Shown piece after piece: positions 46,601-54,302 of a stretch of 64,000 nt of DNA. Under the pieces are notes generated by a model. That model saw only the letters and a list, made by a program, of their open reading frames with translations, made no database searches and was not told the origin of the DNA. Every line of letters begins with the position of its first letter. Position 1 is the stretch's first letter. The translations under genes were made by a program, and so were the position numbers. The DNA comes from Thalassospira sp. HF15. Lineage in GTDB: Bacteria; Pseudomonadota; Alphaproteobacteria; Rhodospirillales; Thalassospiraceae. Location: NCBI RefSeq assembly GCF_011806525.1, contig NZ_JAAVKI010000007.1, positions 238,546-302,545 on the forward strand. The letters run 5' to 3'.

Positions 46601-46993
46601 ATAACCTTGGAGGATGAAACCGGCATCACCAATCTGGTGGTCTGGAGCAAGGTGATGGAAAAATACCGCCGCGAAGTCATGACCGCCACCGTGCTGGGCG
46701 TGACCGGCAAACTGCAACGCGAAGACGGGATCACCCACATCATTGCCGACAAGCTGGTCGATCTGACCCATATGCTGCAATCGATGAGCGAGAACACAAA
46801 AATCGCACGCGATGCCAACAATCATCCGCGCAACCTGCGCTGGGCCAGTCCGCGCACGGCCCTGCCAGCACAGGACAATGCATCATCCCCGACATCCCAG
46901 ACTTCTGGTGATCTGGATCAGTTGGGGGCAAAATCCGGGTCCTCTACCGCCAATCACAAGCGCCTTAAGATCGACAGTCATGATTTCCATTAA
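43622..46993 (+). CDS. dnaE2: Error-prone DNA polymerase DnaE2
   Basis: 1123 aa C-family polymerase for damage-induced mutagenesis. The PHP domain is at 1-270 (AELHVSSNFSFLRGASHAEE, ITDHNTLAG). The palm has GRGSAANSSVCF and the catalytic Asp pair in PDIDVDFEHERREEV, then the tandem HhH and a C-terminal OB fold (GVVFITLEDETGITNLVVW). The start at 43622 is the ATG just after the imuB stop; an earlier in-frame ATG lies inside imuB. It is the last gene of the SOS cassette. Confidence 0.96.
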   Translation: MNKPNSTNTTADHPAYAELHVSSNFSFLRGASHAEELVLTAATKGLQAIAITDHNTLAGVVRGHTAHRNYADRLNYIVGCRLDPMDGPSLLCYPTDRASYARLCRLLTLGKRRAPKGSCEIYIANILTHSDGLLFIAVPPQVPDDTFRAELIRLKPHLDGRLWLSVGRFMDGFDSERLEFTEAVEADLGIPAVVTNDVHMHLRSRKPLQDVLTCIRHHCTLEDAGYRLFPNGERHIKSPREMARLFPDHPHWLARTIEIADQCTFSLDELRYEYPDENDGTGEGTQERLIRLTWEGAHKRYPDGVPDKVKNLIETELKLIDELGYAPYFLTVHDIVAFARSKGILCQGRGSAANSSVCFCLHVTSVDPNEVELLFSRFISNARNEPPDIDVDFEHERREEVIQFIYERYGRDRAGLTATVISYRSRSAMRDVGKVFGLTEDTIVKLTKTIWGSSSKGAHDTMMRQSGIHPDEPRLKAVLDIAGELTGFPRHLSQHVGGFVITRGPLCELSPIANAAMADRTTIEWDKDDIDALGILKVDILALGMLTCIRKALDELRTHKNINYDLATLPKEDRATYRMLEKADSIGTFQVESRAQMSMLPRLKPQSIYDLTIQVAIVRPGPIQGGMVHPFLQRRMGREKVEYPSKELEAVLKRTCGVPLFQEQAMQIAIVAAGYSGGEADNLRRAMATFKRTGTIGEHRTKFINGMLKNGYDMEFAERCFKQIEGFADYGFPESHAASFAILAYASSWLKCHHPDVFLCALLNSQPMGFYAPAQLVNDARNHGVRVLEIDINHSFWDNQLEREMGRTAGYHSVRLGFRQIKGFGELDALALIANRPQGGFQDVYLMARQTGLSPAALEKLAEADAFGSLGLSRREALWAVRRFGKGRKAPAALPLFEAAQNFNHNMGVSAEFGAEAPVDLPIMGPGEEIIEDYASLRLSLKGHPMSMLRDAMTTAGICTASDIANVRDGQRLTHAGLAIVRQRPGTASGVVFITLEDETGITNLVVWSKVMEKYRREVMTATVLGVTGKLQREDGITHIIADKLVDLTHMLQSMSENTKIARDANNHPRNLRWASPRTALPAQDNASSPTSQTSGDLDQLGAKSGSSTANHKRLKIDSHDFH

Positions 46994-47076
46994 GTGTTCG
47001 CAAGGAGACGCGCCTGATCTTGTAAATCCGACAATCAGACGTAACATCAATGATATGGTGCAAAACAGAGGTGTTC

Positions 47077-47760
47077 ATGCGGATCTATCTGCCCCCCGTC
47101 TTGATGTGCATTTTTTTACTTGGGTCTTCGCTGCTGTTCTTCGGTCATTCAAACTTGGCCGTCGCACAGACACCCGCTTTACGCATCGGCGCCCATGTTA
47201 TCCTCGATGAGAAATGGTCGAAAAATGCCTCGCGCGAGAACAGAAACTTCGTTGCAGCCCTTAAGGCACAGACCAAATCAGGCAGGATCGAAACCCTGCC
47301 ATCTGACCGGCTTTATCAACTGTATCAAAGCGGGCAACTTGATTGCATCCTGACGGGTGGCTGGCCGCACGATGATCCGCAATTAATATCCAAACGCGTG
47401 CTGACATTCGAAGTGCGCCTGTTGACCCTTGCCAATACTGACCTTCCAGCGCGCTCACAAATTCTTGTCGGTCGCATGAAGCAGTTCCCACCGCCTGCAC
47501 TGCCGCTTGAAACAACGCTGGTCGACTGGTTGCCATTGCAAAACTTAAAGCAAGGATTTGATCTTTTGCGGGCTCGGCGAATTGATGCGCTGCTTGCCGA
47601 TCCGTCCCATATCCAGAATGCACCACAACAGACACATGAGGATATCATCGCAGCTGACCTGCCGGCTGTGAAACGGTTTAGTGTGCCGCTGTTATGCCAT
47701 GACACGGATTATAACCGTGATATGATTGACATGCTTGATCAGGAAACCCTGACCCAATAA
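47077..47760 (+). CDS. Periplasmic solute-binding-like protein (family 3 type)
   Basis: 227 aa. A signal peptide (MRIYLPPVLMCIFLLG) is cleaved near VAQ at about 31. The mature part resembles amino-acid-type binding proteins (LRIGAHVILDEKWSKNAS to LLRARRIDALLADPSHI) but is short and stands alone without permease or ATPase. Such orphan proteins often act in signalling or as remnants. The ATG 47077 has AGAGG six bases upstream; an ATG 27 bases earlier is less likely. It lies 84 bases after dnaE2 and might be read through from it. Confidence 0.68.
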   Translation: MRIYLPPVLMCIFLLGSSLLFFGHSNLAVAQTPALRIGAHVILDEKWSKNASRENRNFVAALKAQTKSGRIETLPSDRLYQLYQSGQLDCILTGGWPHDDPQLISKRVLTFEVRLLTLANTDLPARSQILVGRMKQFPPPALPLETTLVDWLPLQNLKQGFDLLRARRIDALLADPSHIQNAPQQTHEDIIAADLPAVKRFSVPLLCHDTDYNRDMIDMLDQETLTQ

Positions 47761-47855
47761 CAAATTGGCCCCGTCAGATTGGCAAAAATGGCCCTTCATC
47801 AAGGCACCATTCCATATCAGTCTGGCAGCACAATAACACCTAGTCAGGATTGAAA

Positions 47856-48569
47856 ATGGCCTCGCCCCACAAAGATACCTTTGGCAAACCCGTCGGTCAT
47901 CCGGTTGAAAACTGGACCGGATGTGTTTTTCCGCCACGCACCGACATGGTCGGTGATCATGTGATTGTCAGCCCGATTGATGTCACGCGCGACGCCCGGC
48001 ATCTTTTTGACGCCAACAACAAGGCGCCAGACGGGTCGCGCTTCACCTATCTTTCGATCGAGGCATTTACCGATTTCGACGCTTACAAGGCCTGGCTTGA
48101 TGATATGGCCGCCAAAAGCGACACGATACTGCATGCCATCATCGACAAGACCACCAATATGGCCGTTGGTGTGGCTGCCTTCATGCGGATTGATACAAAC
48201 AATGGCGCGGTTGAAGTCGGCAATATCAATTATGCCCCGGCCCTTTCCAAAACCCCGGGCGGGACAGAGGCAATGTATCTGATGATGAAGCGCGCCTTTG
48301 ATGAGCTCGGCTATCGCCGCTATGAATGGAAATGCGACGATCAAAACGCGCCGTCACGTGAGGCGGCGGCCCGATATGGCTTTACCTATGAAGGCACGTT
48401 TCGCAATCACATGGTCTATAAGGGGCGCAACCGCGACACAGCATGGTTTTCCATCACGATTGAAGAATGGCCTGCCATCAAGGCCGCATTCGAGGCCTGG
48501 CTGGCCCCGGAAAACTTTGATGACGCAGGCACGCAGCGCAAACGTCTGGAAGACTTTCGCACCCGCTAG
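47856..48569 (+). CDS. GNAT family N-acetyltransferase (RimJ/RimL-like)
   Basis: 237 aa, a larger GNAT of the RimJ/RimL group. Motif-like blocks are AVGVAAFMRIDTNNGAVEVG, GTEAMYLMMKRAFDELGYRR and NAPSREAAARYGFTYEGTF. It probably acetylates a protein N-terminus or a small molecule; the target is not assigned. The start is the ATG 47856, six bases after an in-frame TTG. Confidence 0.85.
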   Translation: MASPHKDTFGKPVGHPVENWTGCVFPPRTDMVGDHVIVSPIDVTRDARHLFDANNKAPDGSRFTYLSIEAFTDFDAYKAWLDDMAAKSDTILHAIIDKTTNMAVGVAAFMRIDTNNGAVEVGNINYAPALSKTPGGTEAMYLMMKRAFDELGYRRYEWKCDDQNAPSREAAARYGFTYEGTFRNHMVYKGRNRDTAWFSITIEEWPAIKAAFEAWLAPENFDDAGTQRKRLEDFRTR

Positions 48570-48686
48570 GAAATCCGCGTAAAAATAAATATCCCTCTGC
48601 CCCAGGCAGCAAACGAACTGGTGATTTTCATTTTACGGTTGTTGGGCTTATAGTCGCCATCTCAACACGTTAAATGGAAATCCCTG

Positions 48687-49325
48687 ATGTTTGACGCCCG
48701 CCTGCGCCCGTTGATTGATGTGCCATTGAATGCGATTGCGCGTAAGCTTTCGGGCACGGGCATCACGCCAAACATGATCACGGGGTTTGGCTTTTTCCTT
48801 GGCCTTCTGGCGGCAGCCTGCCTTGCCTTGACACTTGATTACGCCGCCCTCGCCCTGATCCTCGGATCACGCTTTATGGATGGGCTTGATGGAGCGGTTG
48901 CAAGGCATGCCGCCCCGCGGTCACGCCATCCGGGCGCCAAAACTCAGGAAAGCGATCTTGGCGGCTATTACGATATCGTGTCGGACTTTCTGTTTTATTC
49001 CGGCATCATTCTGGGGTTTGCCATTGGTCGACCCGAACATGCCCTGATGGCGGCATTCCTGATTTTCTGTTTTGTCGGAACGGGATCAAGTTTTCTGGCC
49101 TATGCGATCATTGCGGCCAAACAGGGACGCAACACAGAAACCGCCCAAGGCAAGAAAAGCTTTTTCTACCTCACCGGCATAACCGAGGGCAGCGAGACCA
49201 TACTGGTCTTATGCCTCATATGTGTGTTTCCGCTCTGGTTTAACATGATCGCGGCCATTTTCGGGGGCTTGTGCCTGCTGACCACGATGGGCCGGGTGCT
49301 TCAGGCCCGCCGCGACTTTGGATAG
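48687..49325 (+). CDS. CDP-alcohol phosphatidyltransferase family protein
   Basis: 212-aa membrane enzyme with about six helices. The CDP-alcohol signature starts MDGLDGAVAR and ends GGYYDIVSD, providing the D-x2-DG-x2-AR and G-x3-D-x3-D parts. The linker between them is 18 residues instead of the canonical 8. Members join a CDP-linked lipid to a small alcohol (serine, glycerol phosphate, inositol phosphate); the alcohol here is not known. It is a lone gene, so it may be a secondary enzyme. Confidence 0.85.
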   Translation: MFDARLRPLIDVPLNAIARKLSGTGITPNMITGFGFFLGLLAAACLALTLDYAALALILGSRFMDGLDGAVARHAAPRSRHPGAKTQESDLGGYYDIVSDFLFYSGIILGFAIGRPEHALMAAFLIFCFVGTGSSFLAYAIIAAKQGRNTETAQGKKSFFYLTGITEGSETILVLCLICVFPLWFNMIAAIFGGLCLLTTMGRVLQARRDFG

Positions 49326-49475
49326 GCATCAAATATCGTTATGCCAATTGCTTGAAACGCATTCTGCGAACTGCCATATCGAAATCGTCACCGAACTCCT
49401 GCCGATCAAGGCAAGATAAGGTAGTATTCAGGGGCCAGTATTGCCGACCCCACAAGAAAAACTGCTAGGAACAAA

Positions 49476-50579
49476 ATGCGGTCAATCAGGTTTCTGTGCT
49501 CTGTGCTTGTCGGATGCTTTTTGCTCGTTGCCTGCGATCAGTCAGGCCCGATCAAAATCGGTTTCATTGCCGGCTTGTCCGGCCCAGGGGCAGATGCCGG
49601 AACAGATGCCCTTGATGCCCTGAAGCTCGCAGCCCAGCAGGTCAACGGCGAAGGCGGGATCAATGGTCGCACGGTGGAAATCATTGCGCGTGATGATCTG
49701 AAAACCCCCGAAGTTGCCCAAAATCACGTGCGCGAGCTTAAGCGCCTTGGTGTTGATGCCATTGTTGGCCCGATCATCAGTTCAATCGGCATGGCGATGC
49801 TGCCGGTCATCAATGAACTTGGTGTTGTGACCGTCTCCCCGACCATCTCGGCGGCCGACTTTGCCGGTTTTCGTGACAATCTGTTTCGCATGAACACCAC
49901 GACACGTGAAAATGCGCGCGCCTATGCACGGCGCTATATCGATCTGGGATATGAGCGGGTCGCCCTTGCCCTTGACGGACAAAACCAGGCATTTGCCGAC
50001 AGCTGGTATCGTGAGTTTCTTCTGGAACTTGATGCGCTTGACGGGCGGGTGATTTCCAAAATCTGGATTAATGTCGACAATGTCACCAAAGCCGAAGTCG
50101 CAGCCAAACTGCTCAGCGACAATCCCGATGCCATCGTGCTGATTACCAACAGTACAGATAGTGCCCTGATGGCACAGGAAATCCGCAAGCTTTCGCCAGA
50201 CATTCCGCTTGCAGCCGCTGAATGGGCCGGTTCACAGTCCCTGATTGAGGTCGGCGGAGATGCTGTCGAAGGCATGGAACTGGTTCAGGCCTATGACCGC
50301 TATGACACCAATCCGCGTTTCCAGAAATTCATTGCTGATTTCAGCGAGATGTTCGGCCGTCCTCCCGGTTACACAGCTGTATTGGGATATGACGCGGCCA
50401 CGGTTCTCTTTGCGGCCATGCGGACCAAACACCCGGATCAATCGCTGGCAGATGCCCTGACAAACCTGCCTCCGCAACAAGGACTGCATCAGGAGCTGGA
50501 GTTTGATGCCTTTGGCGATGGCAACCGCAACATTTACTTCGTCGCCATTCAGGACGGAAAATTCATCCGGGTCGACTAG
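49476..50579 (+). CDS. Lipoprotein ABC-type amino-acid-binding protein (LivJ-like)
   Basis: 367 aa. The lipobox LLVAC puts the lipidated Cys at residue 20. The Periplasmic_binding_6/Leu-Ile-Val domain follows (IKIGFIAGLSGPGADAGTDA, VDAIVGPIISSIGMAML, GYTAVLGYDAATVLFAAM). It should bind branched-chain amino acids or related ligands at the outer face of the inner membrane. No permease or ATPase is next to it, so it may serve a distant transporter or a sensor. A terminator follows. Confidence 0.85.
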   Translation: MRSIRFLCSVLVGCFLLVACDQSGPIKIGFIAGLSGPGADAGTDALDALKLAAQQVNGEGGINGRTVEIIARDDLKTPEVAQNHVRELKRLGVDAIVGPIISSIGMAMLPVINELGVVTVSPTISAADFAGFRDNLFRMNTTTRENARAYARRYIDLGYERVALALDGQNQAFADSWYREFLLELDALDGRVISKIWINVDNVTKAEVAAKLLSDNPDAIVLITNSTDSALMAQEIRKLSPDIPLAAAEWAGSQSLIEVGGDAVEGMELVQAYDRYDTNPRFQKFIADFSEMFGRPPGYTAVLGYDAATVLFAAMRTKHPDQSLADALTNLPPQQGLHQELEFDAFGDGNRNIYFVAIQDGKFIRVD

Positions 50580-50610
50580 AGGCTGAGCCTTCCCCATCCT
50601 TGAAAAACAA

Positions 50611-50636
50611 AAGCCCTGCTTGTGCAGGGCTTTTTT
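50611..50636 (+). terminator. Terminator after the LivJ-like gene (probably bidirectional)
   Basis: The 9-bp stem AAGCCCTGC/GCAGGGC(TT) with a TTGT loop has T6 after it and an A-rich run before it, so it may also end the convergent transcript of the gene at 50670-51017. Confidence 0.88.
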
Positions 50637-50669
50637 GCGCCGACTTGATGCCAAAATACAGGAGCGATC

Positions 50670-51017
50670 CTAGTGATCGCTTTCCTCAAGGAAATGATCG
50701 CCAAGGCCGGTGTCATAGTCCATGCCTTCCTTGGTCAGAACGATGCTGGCCGGATAGCCTTCCTTGACCAGCCCCTTACGGGTCAGTGCAACCCAGACGG
50801 ACGGATTGTCAAAACCACTGGCATCACGGGCCGCCACGGTGAACTTCCCGACATGGACGTGGTCGCCATGGGCATGGGGCACGCGCAAAAGCGTTGCTTC
50901 GCCGGTGGCCTCGTCAATCTTGCCCGAATTGGGATCCTTGGCAATCACCTGTGCGAGCACCAGCGTACGAAGCTGCAGCTTGTTGAGTTTCAGCGGATTT
51001 TTGCGGACGACGGCCAT
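50670..51017 (-). CDS. Conserved-looking hypothetical protein
   Basis: 115 aa, not recognised. It has no signal or membrane segment. The sequence is balanced and appears well folded, with LNKLQLRTLVLAQVIAKD, a His-rich PHAHGDHVHVG and a terminal acidic DHFLEESDH. The HAHGDHVH cluster might bind metal, but no family motif supports an enzyme. It may be a small conserved alphaproteobacterial protein. The start is the only near ATG. Confidence 0.65.
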   Translation of the reverse strand: MAVVRKNPLKLNKLQLRTLVLAQVIAKDPNSGKIDEATGEATLLRVPHAHGDHVHVGKFTVAARDASGFDNPSVWVALTRKGLVKEGYPASIVLTKEGMDYDTGLGDHFLEESDH

Positions 51018-51114
51018 GACTGATCTTACCCCGGTTTCAATTCGATATTTGCAAGGACATATCTGTTAATTGGCGCGATGATGCAAGCCTTGATTTGAGG
51101 GCTATCCTGCGACG

Positions 51115-51387
51115 CTAACCACCGGCAAGCATCCGGCGCAGCTTGCGATCGCGCTTGAGATGCCACTCACGGCTCATCGCCTGCCCAAAGGTTCGGAACC
51201 GTTCGACATAAACCAGTTCCCATTGCCGCCCGCGGGTGGTCTTGGCCCCCTTGCCGCTATTATGCGTCGCCAGACGCGCCTCAACATCGGTTGACCAGCC
51301 AACATAGGTTCGGGGCAGTTTGGCCTTGCCCTGCCCCGGCACAAAATCGCGTTCGCGCAGCACATAAACAAAGGTGAATGACGCCAT
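51115..51387 (-). CDS. GIY-YIG nuclease-superfamily protein (UPF0213 type)
   Basis: 90 aa, the small YhbQ-type GIY-YIG domain. VYVLR matches the first strand and TYVGWSTDVEARLATHNSGK carries the second half of the name motif and the conserved Arg; REWHLKRDRKLRRML is the C-terminal helix. It may cut or bind DNA. The start is the ATG 51387; a GTG 27 bases upstream is less likely. Confidence 0.85.
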   Translation of the reverse strand: MASFTFVYVLRERDFVPGQGKAKLPRTYVGWSTDVEARLATHNSGKGAKTTRGRQWELVYVERFRTFGQAMSREWHLKRDRKLRRMLAGG

Positions 51388-51418
51388 GCTAGCACCACCC
51401 TTTGTTCTGGGCACTTGG

Positions 51419-51560
51419 TGATATGTTGGATTTCGTTACAGGACGTGCCGAAAATGCCGGTTTGCGAGAACCGGCGCGCAGCGTACTTAACGTACGTGAG
51501 CACCGGAAGCCCAGCAAATGGGCGTTTGCAGGCCGTCCTGTGACGAAAGGCGACATATCA
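51419..51560. repeat. 142-bp imperfect palindrome (MITE-like or long hairpin)
   Basis: The ends TGATATGT and ACATATCA are complementary. The outer 27 bases of each arm pair with only four mismatches (shared core CACAGGACG), and pairing continues in weaker form toward the centre near TACTTAACGTACG. It lies between two genes of the minus strand; the SDR stop codon falls in its right end. It may be a miniature inverted-repeat element or a transcribed long hairpin. Confidence 0.65.
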
Positions 51561-52340
51561 GCCCATGGTGGAGTTGAAGGCACCACCGTCTAGAAGGACG
51601 TTTTGCCCGACCATGAATTTCGCATGCTCGCTGCACATGAAGGCACAGGTCGCGCCGAAATCAAGCGGATCGCCAAAACGCCCGGTCGGAAGGCCCGCCT
51701 GGGTTTTGGTGCGTGCTTCTTCAAGGGTGATGCCTTCTGCCTTGGACTTGTTGGTCATCAGCGCATTGATACGGTCGGTATCATGCTGGCCCGGCAGAAG
51801 GTTGTTCATGATCACGCCATCCTTGGCCACCTGGCGCGAGGTCCCCGCGACAAAGCCGGTCAGGCCAGCACGCGCGCCGTTCGACAGGCCCAGATGCGGG
51901 ATCGGCGATTTCACTGAACCCGACGTGATATTCACGATCCGGCCCCATTTGCGCGAAATCATGCCCGGCAGAACCGCCGTTGCCAGCAGGATCGGGGTCA
52001 GCATGTTGGATTGAACAGCGGCTTCCCATTCCTTCTGGCCCCAGTCGGACCAGATACCCGGGGGCGGGCCGCCAGCGTTATTAACCAGAATGTCCGGCGC
52101 ATCTACAGCGGCCAGAACCTTGTTACGGCCTTCTTCGGTGGTGATGTCGCACGCGACCGTGGTGACATCGACGCCAAAGGTATCGCGGATATAGTCCGCT
52201 GTTTCGTTCAGCGGCCCTTCGGAGCGGGCATTGAGCACAAGGTCAACACCAGCTTCGGCCAACTTGATCGCACAGCCGCGGCCAAGCCCCTTGGATGACG
52301 CACAAACGATGGCCTTTCGGCCCTTGATTCCAAGATCCAA
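51558..52340 (-). CDS. Atypical SDR-family oxidoreductase-like protein
   Basis: 260 aa with a Rossmann fold (CASSKGLGRGCAIKL, NNAGG). It is related to 3-oxoacyl reductases. The usual catalytic YxxSK is replaced: the aligned segment reads LGLSNGARAGL, so the Tyr and Lys are missing and only the Ser of ITSGS remains. It may use another mechanism or bind without reduction. Start TTG with a strong GGAGG five bases before. Upstream there is a TetR-type palindrome. Confidence 0.82.
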   Translation of the reverse strand: MDLGIKGRKAIVCASSKGLGRGCAIKLAEAGVDLVLNARSEGPLNETADYIRDTFGVDVTTVACDITTEEGRNKVLAAVDAPDILVNNAGGPPPGIWSDWGQKEWEAAVQSNMLTPILLATAVLPGMISRKWGRIVNITSGSVKSPIPHLGLSNGARAGLTGFVAGTSRQVAKDGVIMNNLLPGQHDTDRINALMTNKSKAEGITLEEARTKTQAGLPTGRFGDPLDFGATCAFMCSEHAKFMVGQNVLLDGGAFNSTMG

Positions 52341-52659
52341 TGGATCCTCCCATATTCAGGAATTCAGACAATGGCTGGAATTTAGCCTGTCGATGACGGG
52401 CGGGTCAAACCCGTTTGGCATCCAAAAGAACGATCGTTCAAATAAGGAGTCCAAAACTGAAAATGATAATTTCTGACAAATTGATAAAACACAGCAGTAG
52501 CCCGCCTGCTGTGCTTTCAGTAAATTCCCAAAGAAAATAAATCCGTGACACAAGATCACACGTGACGAGCAACGACGCGTCGGACCTTTCGCAAATAAAG
52601 CGCAAGTTGGCGGCAACATGATCATTGACGCCTCGCATATTCAGGTTGGGTAATTTAAT
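52341..52659. other. Gene-free region between the SDR and the inverse autotransporter
   Basis: No gene is supported. It contains the operator-like palindrome at 52428-52439 and a hairpin CACAGCAG/CTGCTGTG at 52490-52513, and presumably the divergent promoters of both neighbours. Confidence 0.5.
52428..52439. promoter_or_regulatory. Palindromic operator-like site upstream of the SDR gene
   Basis: GAACGATCGTTC is a perfect 12-bp palindrome of the kind bound by TetR-family repressors of fatty-acid-related genes. It lies about 90 bases before the SDR start. No TetR gene is in the window. Confidence 0.45.
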
Positions 52660-54270
52660 TTGAACATCAAGAATTTACGCCGTTTGGCCTTGGCGATTTG
52701 CGTCATGGCACCAATCGAATTCGGCAATGACACAGCACACGCCAGCGAAGAAAACGGACCCAAATGGGGAGCGCATATTGATGTCGAAGGCAAAGCTGGC
52801 ACCGACCGGTCGCTTGGCGAGGGGGGTTTATTCGTCCCGCTGCTTCAAAATGATGACACACTCCTCTTCACCAGTCTGCGCACCCGATTTGATGACAGTA
52901 ACGGCCGCGAAGGCAATTTCGGCCTTGGCATCCGCCACATGCATGAAAGTGGCTGGAATCTGGGTGGTGTTGCCTATTTTGATCGCCGACAAAGCGAATG
53001 GGGCAACTACTTCAATCAGGTAACACTTGGTGCCGAGGCGCTTTCAACCGACTGGGATTTTCGCAGCAACGCCTATATCCCGCAGGGAAGCCGTGTTCGC
53101 AATGTTAACGCCTTGAACGAGGCCAATCTGTCGGGCACAACCATCAGCTTCCGCGGCGGCGAAGAACGCAGCATGGCGGGCTTTGATGGCGAAATCGGCT
53201 GGCGTCTGCCGGTCTATGAACCAGAAGAACCCCGGCAAATCCGATTGTTTGCCGGTGGATATCATTTCTTTGCCGATAAAGTCGAGGACATAACCGGCCC
53301 ACGACTGCGGGCTGAAATGACATTCGACGAGGTACCCTGGCTTTGGAACGGATCGCGCTTTTCCTTTGGCAGCGAATGGCAACATGACAAACCACGTGGC
53401 TCTCAGGGATTTGTTACAGCACGTCTGCGCATTCCGCTGCAATTCTTTGGCGCAGGCCGCAAGCGCCTGACACCGATGGAACGGCGCATGACTGATCCGG
53501 TGGTCCGTGACATTGATATTGTCAGCCAAGCTGGCGCCTTCGGCCCGGTTGAAACCGCCACAGAAACAGCCGATGGCCAAACTTTGACGGTTATCAACGC
53601 CTCATCGGTGGCCGATACAGATGCATTGAATAGTGCCCTGACGACAGCAGGTGCCAGCACTGTTATTATCGGCGGGGCAATTGATGTAGATAAGCAGGTA
53701 AATATGGTTGCCGGTCAAACTCTTGTTGGGTCCGGCAATATCACTGTTAAATCGCCTTCCGGTCGGGAAGCGGTCCTGACCGTCTCTGGCGGCAAAATCG
53801 CGGCGACGAACCAAAATAACGCCTATACACTGCTGATGAGAAATAATACCAAACTGATCGGAATGACCGTCAGCAATTCGAATAATGGGACTGGTACGTT
53901 TGCCGTTCGCGCTGACAACACAACCGGTGTCACAATCGAAAACAGCACACTTACGTCCTTTGATGGGACAACGAGTAGCGTTGCCATCGCAGCCAGTGGT
54001 TCAACCAATCTGGTCGTTCGTGACAACACGTTATCGGCATCATCCAATACCGCCACTACGAACGGAATTGTTGTTGGAAACGCCACCAATGCGACCATTG
54101 CCAACAACAGGTTTTCACTTTCAACCGCCGGCACCAAAAGAGTTATTACTGGCAACGGAGCAACAAGTTTCAACGTCGCATCAACCGGGAACACGACCAA
54201 TGATGGTAGCTGTTTCTTTGCTGCGGCACCGACAGGTTCTGTAGGCTTTAGCACCATCAATTGCCCGTAG
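52660..54270 (+). CDS. Inverse autotransporter (intimin/invasin-like) with beta-helix passenger
   Basis: 536 aa. Signal peptide at 1-28. The inverse-autotransporter beta-barrel lies at about 30-275 (LFTSLRTRFDDSNGREGNFG, VAYFDRRQSEWGNYF, FSFGSEWQHDKPRGSQGFV), anchored in the outer membrane. A passenger of beta-helix repeats follows (ITVKSPSG, GVTIENSTL, LVVRDNTLSAS, ATIANNRFS) and is exposed outside. Two Cys near the end may form a disulfide. The only nearby start is TTG with a weak ribosome site. It lacks the Ig-like and lectin domains of intimin. Likely an adhesin or a carbohydrate-binding surface protein. Confidence 0.82.
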   Translation: MNIKNLRRLALAICVMAPIEFGNDTAHASEENGPKWGAHIDVEGKAGTDRSLGEGGLFVPLLQNDDTLLFTSLRTRFDDSNGREGNFGLGIRHMHESGWNLGGVAYFDRRQSEWGNYFNQVTLGAEALSTDWDFRSNAYIPQGSRVRNVNALNEANLSGTTISFRGGEERSMAGFDGEIGWRLPVYEPEEPRQIRLFAGGYHFFADKVEDITGPRLRAEMTFDEVPWLWNGSRFSFGSEWQHDKPRGSQGFVTARLRIPLQFFGAGRKRLTPMERRMTDPVVRDIDIVSQAGAFGPVETATETADGQTLTVINASSVADTDALNSALTTAGASTVIIGGAIDVDKQVNMVAGQTLVGSGNITVKSPSGREAVLTVSGGKIAATNQNNAYTLLMRNNTKLIGMTVSNSNNGTGTFAVRADNTTGVTIENSTLTSFDGTTSSVAIAASGSTNLVVRDNTLSASSNTATTNGIVVGNATNATIANNRFSLSTAGTKRVITGNGATSFNVASTGNTTNDGSCFFAAAPTGSVGFSTINCP

Positions 54271-54302
54271 AATAAACGGCGAATTGACAGCAAAGACCGA
54301 CC

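Noticed and set aside
51402..51593. Plus-strand frame of 63 codons across the palindrome
   Set aside because: Its coding potential is produced by the palindrome and by the reverse strand of the SDR end; no ribosome site.
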